64,000 bases of DNA from Actinomycetota bacterium (GCA_021325455.1 JAJPHD010000003.1:45540-109539), one strand, 5' to 3'. Positions 1 to 8,904 are shown, counted from the stretch's first letter. The notes: generated by a model from the letters alone, not told the origin. Made by a program: numbers and translations.

Positions 1-137
1 TGGACGGCTTCTGCCGCTCCGGGGCCCTGCTGGTGGACCCCCCCAGCGACCAGGTGGTGGCCCTGCGGCGCTGGTTCGTGGAGGAGACGACGGCCCAGCT
101 CGGCCAGCTCGCCGGTCCCACCCCCTTCCCGGGCTAG
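1..137 (+). CDS. C-terminal end of an unidentified protein (cut by window start)
   Basis: An open frame runs from the window edge (first full codon at base 3) to a TAG at 135-137, giving 44 residues rich in charged and hydrophobic residues (a stretch reading ALRRWFVEE). No family is recognisable from this fragment. It ends 46 bases before the next start on the same strand. Codon usage with G or C in the third position fits a real gene, but only its tail is visible. Confidence 0.45.
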   Translation, partial: DGFCRSGALLVDPPSDQVVALRRWFVEETTAQLGQLAGPTPFPG

Positions 138-168
138 GGCGGTGCTCCGGTCCTCCCGGGGCCCGTCG

Positions 169-174
169 TACACT
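169..174 (+). promoter_or_regulatory. -10-like hexamer TACACT before the membrane protein gene
   Basis: TACACT lies 9 bases upstream of the ATG at 184 and matches the TAnnnT pattern seen before many starts in this window. It supports the start at 184 and an almost leaderless message. No clear -35 box is visible. Confidence 0.4.
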
Positions 175-183
175 TGCCCGCCA

Positions 184-867
184 ATGGTAAAGCCCTCTGC
201 GAGCTCCCCGGCGGCGGCAGCGTGGGGCCTGCCCGCCAGGCGGGAGCCGCGATGGCCGGCTTCCCTGGCGGTGGCCGTGGCGGTGGCGCTCACGGCCACC
301 CTCCCTCCCCCCTTCTTCTACGGGCCGCGCTGGGTCCTGCCCGCCATAGAGGCGGTGCTGGTGGTGCCCCTCACCGTGGCCGCCCCCTACCGGCACCGCG
401 ACGAGCACCGGGCCGTGAGATGGCTGTCCCTGTCGTTCATAGCGGTGGTCGAGCTGGCCAACCTGGTCTCCCTGGGGCTCCTCATCGACGCCATCCTGCG
501 GGGGACGACCACCTCGGGCCGGGAGCTCATCCTGTCGGCCATCCAGATCTACGTGACGAACATCTTGGTCTTCGCCCTTTGGTACTGGGAGCTCGACCGG
601 GGGGGACCGGGCGGGAGGCTGCTCGCCGACCACCGGCAGCCCGACTTCCTCTTCCCCCAGATGGTCACGCCCGAGTCCGCCCCGCCCGACTGGAGCCCGA
701 GCTTCGTGGACTACCTCTACGTCTCGTTCACCGACGCCACGGCCTTCAGCCCCACCGACACCATGCCCCTCACGGCGGCGGCCAAGGTGCTCATGCTGGT
801 GGAGGCGGTGGGGGCCCTGCTCACGGTGGCCGTGGTGGCCGCCCGGGCCATCAACATCATCAAATAG
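184..867 (+). CDS. Multi-spanning membrane protein, DUF1345-like / pore-like C terminus
   Basis: 227 residues, starting at ATG 184 rather than an upstream in-frame ATG at 142, because a -10-like hexamer sits just before it. About five membrane segments are visible: near residues 25-45, 48-67, 80-105, 115-135 and 200-222. Before the last one the motif YLYVSFTDATAFSPTDTMPL resembles the pore-loop region of two-TM ion channel and DUF1345-type proteins, but the potassium filter GYG is absent. Function is unknown; a small-ion channel or transporter-like protein is a guess. Its stop codon overlaps the convergent stop of ispH. Confidence 0.7.
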   Translation: MVKPSASSPAAAAWGLPARREPRWPASLAVAVAVALTATLPPPFFYGPRWVLPAIEAVLVVPLTVAAPYRHRDEHRAVRWLSLSFIAVVELANLVSLGLLIDAILRGTTTSGRELILSAIQIYVTNILVFALWYWELDRGGPGGRLLADHRQPDFLFPQMVTPESAPPDWSPSFVDYLYVSFTDATAFSPTDTMPLTAAAKVLMLVEAVGALLTVAVVAARAINIIK

Positions 868-1900
868 GCGCCAAGGCGTCCAGCGCCTCGGTGGCCCCCA
901 TCTCCCTGTCGTCGGCCAGGGGCTGAGTGGCCGACGGGGGCGCCCCCACGGCCGCAGAGGCGGCGGTGGCCACGGCCCGCACCAGGTCCCGCAGCTCCCG
1001 GGGCGGGGGGAAGTACTCCTCCTCGTCCACGACGTGGACCTCCTCCACGCCCGAGCGGGGATGGAGGCGGGCCAGCACCTGGCGCACCAGCTCCTCGGGG
1101 GCGGAGGCGCCGGCGGTCACCCCCACGGTGCCGAAGAGGTCCTCGGGCAGCTCGGCGGCGCTGTCGACGCGCAGCACGGCGGGGCACCCGGCCGCCCGGG
1201 CCACCTTCTCCAGGGCCACGGTGTTGGACGAGTTGGCCGACCCTATCACCACCATGGCGTCCACCCGCCCGGCGATGGCCTTGAGGGCAGCCTGGCGGTT
1301 GGTGGTGGCGAAGCAGAGGTCTGCCCTGCCCGGCATCCACAGCCCCGGGAACCGGTCCCGGGCCCGCTCCATGATGCCCGACCATTCGTCGTGGGAAAGG
1401 GTGGTCTGGGCCAGCAGGGCAACCTCCCCCTCGATGTCGTCGAGGGCGTCCACCTCGGCCTCGCTCTCCACGAGACGCACGGCCTTTGGCGCCACCGCCA
1501 TGGTGCCAATGGCCTCCTCGTGCCCGGCGTGGCCCACGTATATGACCGTGTAGCCCTTGTTGGCCCTGACCTTCATCTCGTGGTGGACCTTGGTCACCAG
1601 GGGGCACACCGCGTTCACCACCACGCTGGCCCGGTCCCGGGCGTCGGCCACCACCTCGGGCGCCGAGCCGTGGGCCGAGAGCATGAGGGGCGCCCCCTCG
1701 GGGACCTCGGCCACATCGTCCACGAAGACCACCCCCAGCTCCCGGAAGCGGTCCACCACCAGCTGGTTGTGGACGATCTCGTGATAGCAGTACACCGGAG
1801 GCTCGAAGAGCCGGCACATCCAGGCCAGAGCCTTGATGGCCATCTCCACGCCGGCACAGAAGCCACGGGGCCTGGCCAGCACCACCCGCTCCACGTCCAC
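860..1900 (-). CDS. ispH: 4-hydroxy-3-methylbut-2-enyl diphosphate reductase IspH
   Basis: 346 residues. IspH is the last enzyme of the MEP isoprenoid pathway; it reduces HMBPP to IPP and DMAPP with a [4Fe-4S] cluster. The three cluster cysteines are visible at residues 15 (GFCAGV), 99 (NAVCPLV) and 196 (DLCFAT), as are the substrate histidines in HEIVHNQ (H44) and AHGS (H77), and the SSNT loop near 224-227. GTG at 1900 is chosen because a TAGCCT hexamer ends 8 bases upstream; GTG 1894 is an alternative. The gene stands alone and converges on the membrane protein gene with overlapping stops. Confidence 0.96.
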   Translation of the reverse strand: MDVERVVLARPRGFCAGVEMAIKALAWMCRLFEPPVYCYHEIVHNQLVVDRFRELGVVFVDDVAEVPEGAPLMLSAHGSAPEVVADARDRASVVVNAVCPLVTKVHHEMKVRANKGYTVIYVGHAGHEEAIGTMAVAPKAVRLVESEAEVDALDDIEGEVALLAQTTLSHDEWSGIMERARDRFPGLWMPGRADLCFATTNRQAALKAIAGRVDAMVVIGSANSSNTVALEKVARAAGCPAVLRVDSAAELPEDLFGTVGVTAGASAPEELVRQVLARLHPRSGVEEVHVVDEEEYFPPPRELRDLVRAVATAASAAVGAPPSATQPLADDREMGATEALDALAPI

Positions 1901-1908
1901 GACCCCCC

Positions 1909-1914
1909 AGGCTA
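1909..1914 (-). promoter_or_regulatory. -10-like hexamer TAGCCT for ispH
   Basis: On the minus strand TAGCCT is followed by 8 bases and then the GTG at 1900. The spacing suggests transcription starting at or next to the start codon. Confidence 0.45.
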
Positions 1915-1981
1915 CCGGGGCCTGGATGCCTTCTGGACGCAGCGCCGCCCCCGGACCTAGTGGCCGAGCAGGCCTGGGACC

Positions 1982-1987
1982 TATCCT
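1982..1987 (+). promoter_or_regulatory. -10 hexamer TATCCT, leaderless start of the DUF512 gene
   Basis: TATCCT is followed by exactly six bases and then ATG 1994, so a transcript starting at the usual distance from a -10 box would begin with the start codon. No Shine-Dalgarno sequence is present. Confidence 0.55.
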
Positions 1988-1993
1988 GGCGGC

Positions 1994-3358
1994 ATGTCGC
2001 TGCCTCGGGTGGTGGCTGTGGGCGAGGGCTCGCCAGCCGCCCGGGCCGGGCTGGTGCCGGGTGACGAGATCATCGCCGTCAACGGCCAGGTCCCCCGTGA
2101 TGTCATCCAGTACCAGTTCCTCACCGACGGGCCCGAGGTCGACCTCGAGCTGCGCCGGGGCGGCCTGGAGGTGGGCGCCCTGGTGCGCAAGGAGGCCGGC
2201 CAGCCGCTCGGCGTGGAGGTCTCCTCGGCCCTCTTCGACCGGCTGAGGACCTGCGACAACCACTGCGAGTTCTGCTTCATCCATCAGCTCCCCAAGGGCA
2301 TGCGCCGCAGCCTCTACCAGCGGGACGACGACTACCGCCTCTCGTTCCTGTACGGGAACTTCACCACCCTCACCCGCTTCACCGAGGCCGACCTGGAGAG
2401 GGTGGTGACCGAGCGGCTCTCGCCCCTTTTCGTGAGCATCCATGCCACCGACCCCGCCGTACGGGCCCGGATGCTGCGCAACCGCCGGGGCGCCACCAGC
2501 CTGCGCTGGCTGGGCGAGCTGCTGTCCGCCGGCATCGAGGTGCACGGCCAGGTCGTGGTGTGCCCGGGGGTCAACGACGCCTCGGTGCTGGAGGACACCC
2601 TGTGCGGGGTCCTCGACGAGTACCCGGGGCTGGCGACGGTGGCCGTGGTCCCTCTGGGGGTGAGCAAGCACTCGGGTGAGGCGGCCATGCGGGCCCACAC
2701 GCCGGCCGAGGCCGAGGCCGTGGTGGCCCTGGTGGAGGAGTGGCAGGGCATCTACGCCGCCGTCCTGGGCCGGCGCCTGGCCTACGCCTCGGACGAGTAC
2801 TACCTGCTGACAGGGCGGCCCTTTCCCCCGGCCCAGGCCTACGATGGCTTCCCCCAGCACGAGAACGGGGTGGGCATGGCGGCGGCCTTCGCGGCCGCCT
2901 TCCAGGGGGAGGATGGGCCGGTCCACGGGGTCCGCCCGGGCTTCTTCGCCTGGGTCGACGGGGCCCCGGCCCTCGGCTACCGGGCGGCGCGGACCCTGCC
3001 AAAGAGGGGGGAGCGGCCCCGCTCCGGGGTCGGTGGCCCCCGCCGGACCGCCGTCCTCACGGGCGAGTACGGGGCCCGGGTCCTGGGCCCCCTGGTGGCG
3101 GGCTGGCCCCGGGCCCGGCTGGTCCCGGTGCGCAACGACTTCTTCGGCGGGAACATCGCCGTGACCGGCCTCCTGACGGGTGCGGACCTCGTGGCGGCCC
3201 TCGGCTCCGAGCCCGAGGGGGACCGCTACCTCCTGCCCGACGTCTGCCTGTCCGGGGGGCGCTTCCTGGACGGCCTCACCCCGGCCGACCTCCCTCGCCC
3301 CGTGGAGGTGGTGCCCACCGACGGACGGTCGCTGCGCCGGGCCCTGGAGGTGGCGTGA
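1994..3358 (+). CDS. PDZ/DUF512 radical SAM-type Fe-S protein
   Basis: 454 residues. Residues 1-50 form a PDZ-like segment (GSPAARAGLVPGDEI). A radical SAM-like cluster motif of three cysteines follows at 87, 91 and 94 (CDNHCEFCF), then the DUF512 C-terminal region (about residues 250-450) with a conserved DEYY motif. This matches the DUF512 / TIGR03279 family, which is often found next to der in bacteria. The reaction is not known. The gene begins a tightly coupled run: its TGA overlaps the GTG of der by four bases. Confidence 0.88.
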   Translation: MSLPRVVAVGEGSPAARAGLVPGDEIIAVNGQVPRDVIQYQFLTDGPEVDLELRRGGLEVGALVRKEAGQPLGVEVSSALFDRLRTCDNHCEFCFIHQLPKGMRRSLYQRDDDYRLSFLYGNFTTLTRFTEADLERVVTERLSPLFVSIHATDPAVRARMLRNRRGATSLRWLGELLSAGIEVHGQVVVCPGVNDASVLEDTLCGVLDEYPGLATVAVVPLGVSKHSGEAAMRAHTPAEAEAVVALVEEWQGIYAAVLGRRLAYASDEYYLLTGRPFPPAQAYDGFPQHENGVGMAAAFAAAFQGEDGPVHGVRPGFFAWVDGAPALGYRAARTLPKRGERPRSGVGGPRRTAVLTGEYGARVLGPLVAGWPRARLVPVRNDFFGGNIAVTGLLTGADLVAALGSEPEGDRYLLPDVCLSGGRFLDGLTPADLPRPVEVVPTDGRSLRRALEVA

Positions 3359-4743
3359 GCACGGTGCCAGCGGCCGACCCCGGCCCGGCCGTGGTGACGA
3401 TCGTGGGGCGGCCCAACGTGGGCAAGTCCTCCCTGGTGAACCGGCTGGCCGGCCGGCGGGTCACGGTGGTGGAGGAGAAGCCGGGCGTGACGAGGGACCG
3501 CAAGGTGGTGGAGGCTGACTGGCGGGGCAGGCCGCTGGCCCTCGTGGACACCGGGGGCTGGCTGTCGGCCGGAGGGGCCCTGGAGGCAGCCGTGAGCGCC
3601 CAGGCCGAGCGGGCCCTCTCCCAGGCCGACCTGGTCCTGGTGGTGGTTGACGCCGCCGTGGGGGTGACGGTGGAGGACGAGGCGGTGGCCGCCCTGGTGC
3701 GCCGCTCGGGTGTGCCGGCGCTGGTCGTGGCGAACAAGGTGGACTCTGCCTCCCGGGAGCCCGATGCGTGGGCGGCGAGCGCTCTGGGGCTGGGGGACCC
3801 GGTGATGGTGAGCGCCCTCCACGGGCGGGGCGCAGGCGACCTCCTGGACGAGATCGTGCGCCGGCTGCCCCCCGCCAATGAGAGGGGGGAGGAGCCCGGG
3901 GGGGAAGGGCCTGGCTCCGAAGAGCCATCCGGCCCGAAGGTGCCGTCCATAGCGGTGGTGGGGCGGCCCAACGTAGGAAAGTCAACCTTGTTCAACCGGC
4001 TGGTGGGCGACGAGCGCTCGATCGTGCACGACATGCCGGGCACCACCAGGGACACGGTGGACACGGTGGTGGAGACCGAGGCCGGGGCCCTGAAGCTGGT
4101 GGACACGGCGGGTATGCGCCGGCAGGCCCGCATCGACGAGGGGGTGGAGTACTACTCCCTGGTGCGGGCTCTCCAGGCCGTGGACCGGGCCGACGTGGCC
4201 CTCCTCGTCATCGACGCCTCGGAGGGGGTGACCCACCAGGACCAGCGGCTGGCCGAGAGGGTGGACGGCGCCGGATGCCCGATCGTGATCGTGCTGAACA
4301 AGTGGGACCTGGTGGAGCCGGGAGCCCGGGAGGAGGTGAGGGAGCAGGTGGGGGACCGGCTGGGGTTCCTCTCCTACGCCCCCGTGCTGGCCGTGAGCGC
4401 CAGGACCGGCCTGGGTGTACAGCGGCTGGTGCCCGCCCTCTCCTCGGCTGTCGAGGCCTACGGGCGGCGGGTGCCCACGAGGGAGCTGAACCTGGTGGTG
4501 CAGGCGGCCCAGCGGGCCCAGCCGGCGCCGGGGGCCCGGGTCCTCTACGCCGTGCAGGGGGCCACCGACCCACCCACCTTCACCCTCTTCACGGACCGCC
4601 CCCTGCCCCCGCCCTACCTCAGGTACCTGGAGCGCCGCATCAGGGAGCACTTCGCCCTGGGCCCGACGTCGCTCAAGCTCCGGGTACGGCCCCGCTCGGA
4701 GCGGTCCCGCCCCGGGCGGCGCCGGAGGGGAAGCCGCGGGTGA
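3355..4743 (+). CDS. der: Ribosome biogenesis GTPase Der (EngA)
   Basis: 462 residues with two tandem GTPase domains and a C-terminal KH-like domain. The P-loop GRPNVGKS occurs at residues 18-25 and again at 203-210; the G3 motifs DTGG and DTAG and the G4 motifs NKVD and NKWD follow in each domain. Der binds the 50S subunit and is needed for its assembly. The GTG start at 3355 overlaps the upstream TGA (GTGA), so the start is fixed by translational coupling. The linker between the G domains is acidic and glycine/proline-rich, as is common in actinobacterial copies. Confidence 0.97.
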   Translation: MSTVPAADPGPAVVTIVGRPNVGKSSLVNRLAGRRVTVVEEKPGVTRDRKVVEADWRGRPLALVDTGGWLSAGGALEAAVSAQAERALSQADLVLVVVDAAVGVTVEDEAVAALVRRSGVPALVVANKVDSASREPDAWAASALGLGDPVMVSALHGRGAGDLLDEIVRRLPPANERGEEPGGEGPGSEEPSGPKVPSIAVVGRPNVGKSTLFNRLVGDERSIVHDMPGTTRDTVDTVVETEAGALKLVDTAGMRRQARIDEGVEYYSLVRALQAVDRADVALLVIDASEGVTHQDQRLAERVDGAGCPIVIVLNKWDLVEPGAREEVREQVGDRLGFLSYAPVLAVSARTGLGVQRLVPALSSAVEAYGRRVPTRELNLVVQAAQRAQPAPGARVLYAVQGATDPPTFTLFTDRPLPPPYLRYLERRIREHFALGPTSLKLRVRPRSERSRPGRRRRGSRG

Positions 4744-5840
4744 CACCCCTGGTGAGTCGGCCCGTTCTAGGGGTGGTGGCAGCCGCCTGTGTCCTGGCGG
4801 CGGTCCTCTGGGGCCGCTCCGCCCGGCGGCTGCTGCGCGCCTACCGGCGCATCGAGCGGACGGGGCGCCAGGACGAGGGCAGCGTGCAGGCCCTCCACCT
4901 GGCCCAGTCCTCGTACCTGAAGGACCTGCACACCACCGTTCTGTACTCCGCCCTCTTCGTCGTGGCGGCCCTGGCGGCGGCGACGGGGAGGTCGCTCTAC
5001 GCCCTGCCGTTCCTGCTCATACTGGTCGGCGTGGGGCTGACCTTGCGCTACGGCCGGCGCTTCCTCGGGGCGGCCCGGGTGTCGGAGGCCCGGGCCCTTC
5101 TCGAGAGGCGGGCCGAGGAGGTGCTGGCCCAGCAGGAGCTGGCCCCGGTCCGCTGGTCGGCCCGGTTGGCCCCGGCCCACCTCCCCGAGATGGAGGGCTT
5201 CGAGATCGGCCAGGCCTACCAGCCCGGCACGGGGGCCATGGCGGGGGACTTCTACGACGTCACGACTTTGGTGCCCTCCCGGTGGGCGGCGGTCATCGGG
5301 GACGTGACGGGGCACGGGATCGACGCCTCCATAACTGCGTTCCAGGTGAAGTACCTCCTCCGGGTCCTCCTCGGCCAGTACCGGGACCCGGCCCAGGCCG
5401 TGGAGGAGCTGAACGCCGTGCTCTCGGCGCAGACCAGGGGAGAAGAGCTGGTATCCCTGTGTGCGGTGGTGTTCGATCAAGCGGCCGGCACGCTGCGCTA
5501 CGCCTCGGCGGGGCACCCGCCGGCCTGGCTGTGGCACGGCGGCGAGGTCCGGCCCCTCCGGGCCACCGGCCCCCTGGTGGCCCTGGACCCCCGGGGCACC
5601 TACTTCAGCCGGGAGGTCTCCCTCGACCCCGACGACGTCCTGCTGCTCTACACCGACGGGCTGTCGGAGGCCCGCTCGGGCGAGGTCCTCTTCGGCGACG
5701 AGCGGGTGGCCCAGATGTTGCGGCGGGATCCGGGTATGGATCTCACTGCCATGTGCAAGCAGCTTCTGGGCACAGCCCAGGACTTTGCCAGCGAGCCCCT
5801 CTCGGACGACGTGGCCATCCTGGCCATCCGCCGCACATGA
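4740..5840 (+). CDS. Membrane-anchored PP2C/SpoIIE-type protein phosphatase (RsbU-like)
   Basis: 366 residues. A membrane segment occupies about residues 5-22 and a helical hairpin about 62-95, followed by a short coiled linker and a SpoIIE/PP2C phosphatase domain from about residue 135. Metal-binding aspartates are seen in GDFYD (D170), GDVTGHG (D188) and the late LSDDVAIL motif. Such proteins usually dephosphorylate anti-sigma factor antagonists. GTG 4740 overlaps the der stop by four bases. No anti-sigma or antagonist gene is next to it, so the target is unknown. Confidence 0.85.
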   Translation: MTPLVSRPVLGVVAAACVLAAVLWGRSARRLLRAYRRIERTGRQDEGSVQALHLAQSSYLKDLHTTVLYSALFVVAALAAATGRSLYALPFLLILVGVGLTLRYGRRFLGAARVSEARALLERRAEEVLAQQELAPVRWSARLAPAHLPEMEGFEIGQAYQPGTGAMAGDFYDVTTLVPSRWAAVIGDVTGHGIDASITAFQVKYLLRVLLGQYRDPAQAVEELNAVLSAQTRGEELVSLCAVVFDQAAGTLRYASAGHPPAWLWHGGEVRPLRATGPLVALDPRGTYFSREVSLDPDDVLLLYTDGLSEARSGEVLFGDERVAQMLRRDPGMDLTAMCKQLLGTAQDFASEPLSDDVAILAIRRT

Positions 5841-7411
5841 GCGCCGAGCCGGTCCAGGCTGCGCCGGGCGAGCCCGAGGGCGGCGACGGCTCGAGGCTGG
5901 CGGCGGCCATCGAGGCCGCCCGGGAGGGCAACCGGTCCTCCCCCAAGGCCGCCGCCAAGCTGGCCCGCCAGCACAAGCTGGCCGTGCGCGACCGCCTGGA
6001 CCTGCTCTTGGACCCGGGCTCCTTCTTGGAGGACGGGCTCCTCGCCAACGCCCTGTCACCGGGCCTACCCGCCGATGGGGTGGTGACCGGCCGGGGCACG
6101 GTGGACGGCAGGCCGGTGTGCGTCATGGCGAACGACCCCACCGTGAAGGCGGGCTCGTGGGGGGCGAGGACAGTGGAGAAGATCGTGAGGCTCACCGAGT
6201 ACGCCCTCGAGCACGAGCTGGCCGTCTTCTGGCTGGTGGACTCGGCCGGCGCCCGCATCACCGACCAGGTGGAGCTGTTCCCCGGCCGCCGGGGGGCGGG
6301 CCGTATCTTCTACAACCAGGTCCGCCTGTCGGGCAAGGTCCCCCAGATCTGCTGCCTCTTCGGGCCCTCGGCGGCCGGGGGGGCCTACATCCCTGCCTTC
6401 TGCGACGTGGTGTTCATGGTCGAGGGGAACGCCTCCATGTACCTGGGCTCGCCCCGTATGGCCGAGATGGTGATAGGGGAGCGCACCTCGCTGGAGGAGA
6501 TGGGCGGGGCCCGCATGCACGCCACCGTCTCGGGCTGCGGGGACAACCTGTTCCCCGACGACGCCTCCGCCATCGAGGCGGCCAGGCACTACTTCTCCTA
6601 CCTGCCCGGGTCGTGGCGGGACGCCCCGCCGGTGTCCGCCCCCGAGGGGCCGGCCCTGGAGCTGGTGGAGGGCACCGTGCCGGCCTCGGAGAAGGTGGCC
6701 TACGACATGCACGTGGTGATCGACGGGCTGGTGGACGCCGGTTCGTTCTTCGAGATCAAGCCCGACTTCGCCCCCGAGCTCATAGTGGGGTGGGCCCGCC
6801 TCGAGGGCCACCCGGTGGGGCTGGTGGCCAACAACCCGGCGGTGAAGGGCGGCGTCCTCTTCGTGGACTCGGCCGACAAGGCGGCCCGCTTCATATGGTG
6901 CGCCGATGCCTTCAACGTGCCCCTCGTGTTCCTGGCCGACGTGCCTGGCTTCATGATCGGCACCCAGGTGGAGAAGGAGGGGATCATCCGCCACGGGGCC
7001 AAGATGATCACTGCCGTCTCGGAGGCCACGGTGCCCAAGGTCTCGGTGATCGTGCGCAAGGCCTACGGTGCCGGCCTTTACGCCATGGCCGGTCCCGCCT
7101 TCGCCCCTGACGCCTGCATCGCCCTGCCCACCGCCCAGATCGCCGTCATGGGCCCCGAGGCGGCGGTGAACGCGGTGTTCGCCAACAAGATCGCCGAGAT
7201 CTCCGACCCGGCGGAGCGGGCCGCCTACGTGGCCGAGCGCCGGGCGGAGTACGAGGCCGACGTGGACCTGCTGCGGCTGGCCTCGGACCTGGTGGTGGAC
7301 GCCGTGGTCCCCCCCGAGCGCCTCCGGGAAGAGGTGATAGGCCGGGTGGCCCTGGCCACCAGCAAGGACAGGCAGTTCTCCGAGCGCCGCCACGGGGTGC
7401 CCCCCGTATGA
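5837..7411 (+). CDS. Acyl-CoA carboxylase, carboxyltransferase (beta) subunit
   Basis: 524 residues, the usual size for propionyl-/methylcrotonyl-CoA carboxylase beta chains. Crotonase-like N and C halves are visible. Oxyanion-hole glycines occur in PSAAGGAYIPAFCD and in VPGFMIGTQ/YGAGLYAM. It transfers carboxyl from biotin to an acyl-CoA. ATG 5837 overlaps the phosphatase stop (ATGA), and its own stop overlaps the next gene, an HMG-CoA lyase-like protein. That pairing suggests leucine/isovalerate or related branched acyl-CoA catabolism. No biotin-carrying alpha subunit lies in the window, so the substrate is open. Confidence 0.93.
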   Translation: MSAEPVQAAPGEPEGGDGSRLAAAIEAAREGNRSSPKAAAKLARQHKLAVRDRLDLLLDPGSFLEDGLLANALSPGLPADGVVTGRGTVDGRPVCVMANDPTVKAGSWGARTVEKIVRLTEYALEHELAVFWLVDSAGARITDQVELFPGRRGAGRIFYNQVRLSGKVPQICCLFGPSAAGGAYIPAFCDVVFMVEGNASMYLGSPRMAEMVIGERTSLEEMGGARMHATVSGCGDNLFPDDASAIEAARHYFSYLPGSWRDAPPVSAPEGPALELVEGTVPASEKVAYDMHVVIDGLVDAGSFFEIKPDFAPELIVGWARLEGHPVGLVANNPAVKGGVLFVDSADKAARFIWCADAFNVPLVFLADVPGFMIGTQVEKEGIIRHGAKMITAVSEATVPKVSVIVRKAYGAGLYAMAGPAFAPDACIALPTAQIAVMGPEAAVNAVFANKIAEISDPAERAAYVAERRAEYEADVDLLRLASDLVVDAVVPPERLREEVIGRVALATSKDRQFSERRHGVPPV

Positions 7412-8343
7412 GCTCGCCGGCCGGGGCGGCAGCGGTGACGATCCGCGAGGTGGGCCCCCGGGACGGCCTTCAGGTGGAGGCGCCCACCCCCCCCGGGGCC
7501 CGTATCCGCCTGGTCCAGGCCCTGGTGGATGCGGGCGTCCGGGAGGTGGAGGCGGCTGCCTTCGTGTCGCCGAGGGCCGTGCCCGCCATGGCGGGAGGGG
7601 CCGAGGTGATGGCCGGGCTGCCCCGGCGGGAGGGCGTGCGCTACTGGGCCTTGGTGCCCAACCTGCGGGGGGCGGAGATGGGCCTCGAGGCCGGGGCGGG
7701 CGGCCTATCGGTCACCGTGTCGGCCTCCCCGGCCTACAGCCGGCGCAACGTGGGCATGGAGGTGGAGGAGTCGGTGGCCCAGGCCGCCGCTATTTGCGGG
7801 CTGGCGGGGGGAAGGGTGCCGGTGGACGTGGTCGTGTCGTGCGCCTTCGGCTCGCCCTACGAGGGGGACCTGGAGCCCGGGGCCGTGGCCGCCCTGGGCC
7901 GGCGCCTCACGGAGGGGGGCGCCACCTCCCTCACCTACGCCGACACCACGGGGATGGCCACCCCGCGTCGGGTGGCCGACCTCCTGGCCGAGGTGGGCAC
8001 CGACGTGGGCCTCCACCTCCACGAGACCAGGGGGACGGGCCTGGTGAACGCCTACGCCGCCTGGCAGGCCGGGGTGAGGCGGTTCGACACCTCAGTGGGT
8101 GGCCTGGGGGGGTCGCCCTTCGCCGCCGGGGCCGGCGGGAACCTGGCCACCGAGTCCTTCGTGCACCTGCTGGACGACCTGGGGGTGGAGACGGGGATCG
8201 ACCTGGACGCCCTGCTCGAGGCGGCTGCGGTGGTGCGCTCGATCGTGGGCCACGACCTGCCTAGCCCCCTGGTGGCGGCGGGACCGAGGGACCGTTTGGC
8301 CGCCGGCACCTCGGGGGAGGGGGGTGGCGGTGCCCTGGTGTGA
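7408..8343 (+). CDS. Hydroxymethylglutaryl-CoA lyase-like protein (HMGL/DRE-TIM family)
   Basis: 311 residues forming a TIM-barrel lyase. Visible motifs are the N-terminal REVGPRDGLQ with metal and catalytic residues, the metal-binding HLHE at residues 203-206, and a glycine-rich loop GGLGGSPFAAG. In classical HMG-CoA lyases that loop carries a catalytic cysteine (GGCP); here serine 236 takes its place. It probably cleaves HMG-CoA or a related 3-hydroxy-3-methylacyl-CoA. ATG 7408 overlaps the carboxylase stop by four bases, so the two are co-translated. The cysteine change leaves the exact substrate and activity uncertain. Confidence 0.85.
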   Translation: MSSPAGAAAVTIREVGPRDGLQVEAPTPPGARIRLVQALVDAGVREVEAAAFVSPRAVPAMAGGAEVMAGLPRREGVRYWALVPNLRGAEMGLEAGAGGLSVTVSASPAYSRRNVGMEVEESVAQAAAICGLAGGRVPVDVVVSCAFGSPYEGDLEPGAVAALGRRLTEGGATSLTYADTTGMATPRRVADLLAEVGTDVGLHLHETRGTGLVNAYAAWQAGVRRFDTSVGGLGGSPFAAGAGGNLATESFVHLLDDLGVETGIDLDALLEAAAVVRSIVGHDLPSPLVAAGPRDRLAAGTSGEGGGGALV

Positions 8344-8527
8344 GGACTGTGCCCAGTTCCACGACCGGTCGGCCATCAACCGCCGGGGCGAGTGCCCGGT
8401 GTGCGGGCGCGTCATCGCCAAGCCGGCCCGCCTGGCCTGGCACTTCAAGATCCTCATGATCGCCACCGCCGCCTACCTCGCTTACCGCCTCTACCAGGGG
8501 ATCGTGCTCCTGGTGCACGTGCTGTAG
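8330..8527 (+). CDS. Small zinc-ribbon membrane protein
   Basis: 65 residues. Two CxxC pairs (CEDC at residues 4-7 and CPVC at 23-26) suggest a zinc ribbon, followed by one membrane segment at about residues 40-62. GTG 8330 has a strong purine-rich site (GGGGGAGGGGGG) just upstream and lies 14 bases inside the lyase gene, so the two are probably co-translated. It is too short for a family assignment; a membrane-anchored zinc-binding accessory protein is the most that can be said. Confidence 0.7.
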   Translation: MPWCEDCAQFHDRSAINRRGECPVCGRVIAKPARLAWHFKILMIATAAYLAYRLYQGIVLLVHVL

Positions 8528-8616
8528 CAGGGGCGCCAGGGACGGCCCGGGGTCGGCGGCCCGGGGCGGCTGCGGGCTGAGGGGACCTCGGATCAGCCCG
8601 TCCTGCCCCCACGGTC

Positions 8617-8622
8617 TAGGAT
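8617..8622 (+). promoter_or_regulatory. -10-like TAGGAT before tRNA-Pro
   Basis: TAGGAT ends 8 bases before the 5' end of the mature tRNA, placing the expected transcription start at or a few bases before the first tRNA base. Confidence 0.5.
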
Positions 8623-8630
8623 GCGACCGA

Positions 8631-8705
8631 CGGGCTGTGGCGCAGCTTGGTTAGCGCGCTTGACTGGGGGTCAAGAGGTCCCGGGTTCAAATCCCGGCAG
8701 CCCGA
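8631..8705 (+). tRNA. tRNA-Pro (anticodon GGG)
   Basis: A complete cloverleaf of 75 bases. The acceptor stem CGGGCTG (8631-8637) pairs perfectly with CAGCCCG (8698-8704), with discriminator A at 8705. The anticodon stem CTTGA/TCAAG encloses the loop CTGGGGG with anticodon GGG at 8666-8668, reading CCC/CCU proline codons. The T arm CCGGG-TTCAAAT-CCCGG is canonical. CCA is not encoded. Confidence 0.97.
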
Positions 8706-8904
8706 CGAAGAGCGCCAGGCCGAAGGCCTGGCCTCGATGGCCTATCTCCCCTTCATCGACTGGAGCTCCGGGGCGATCGGGGATGGCCGATGGGCGGCGG
8801 CCCTGGGGATCGGGGGGGCCGGGGCCACCCTTCCTCGACGACGAGGGCCGGGGGGCGCCCCGGCGCCATGGACAGGTCGGGCAACCTGGGCCAAGGTGGG
8901 AACC

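Noticed and set aside
860..2926. A 688-residue minus-strand frame covering ispH and most of the DUF512 gene
   Set aside because: Only the part after 1900 shows IspH homology; the N-terminal half is the antisense of the DUF512 gene and lacks any fold-like pattern.
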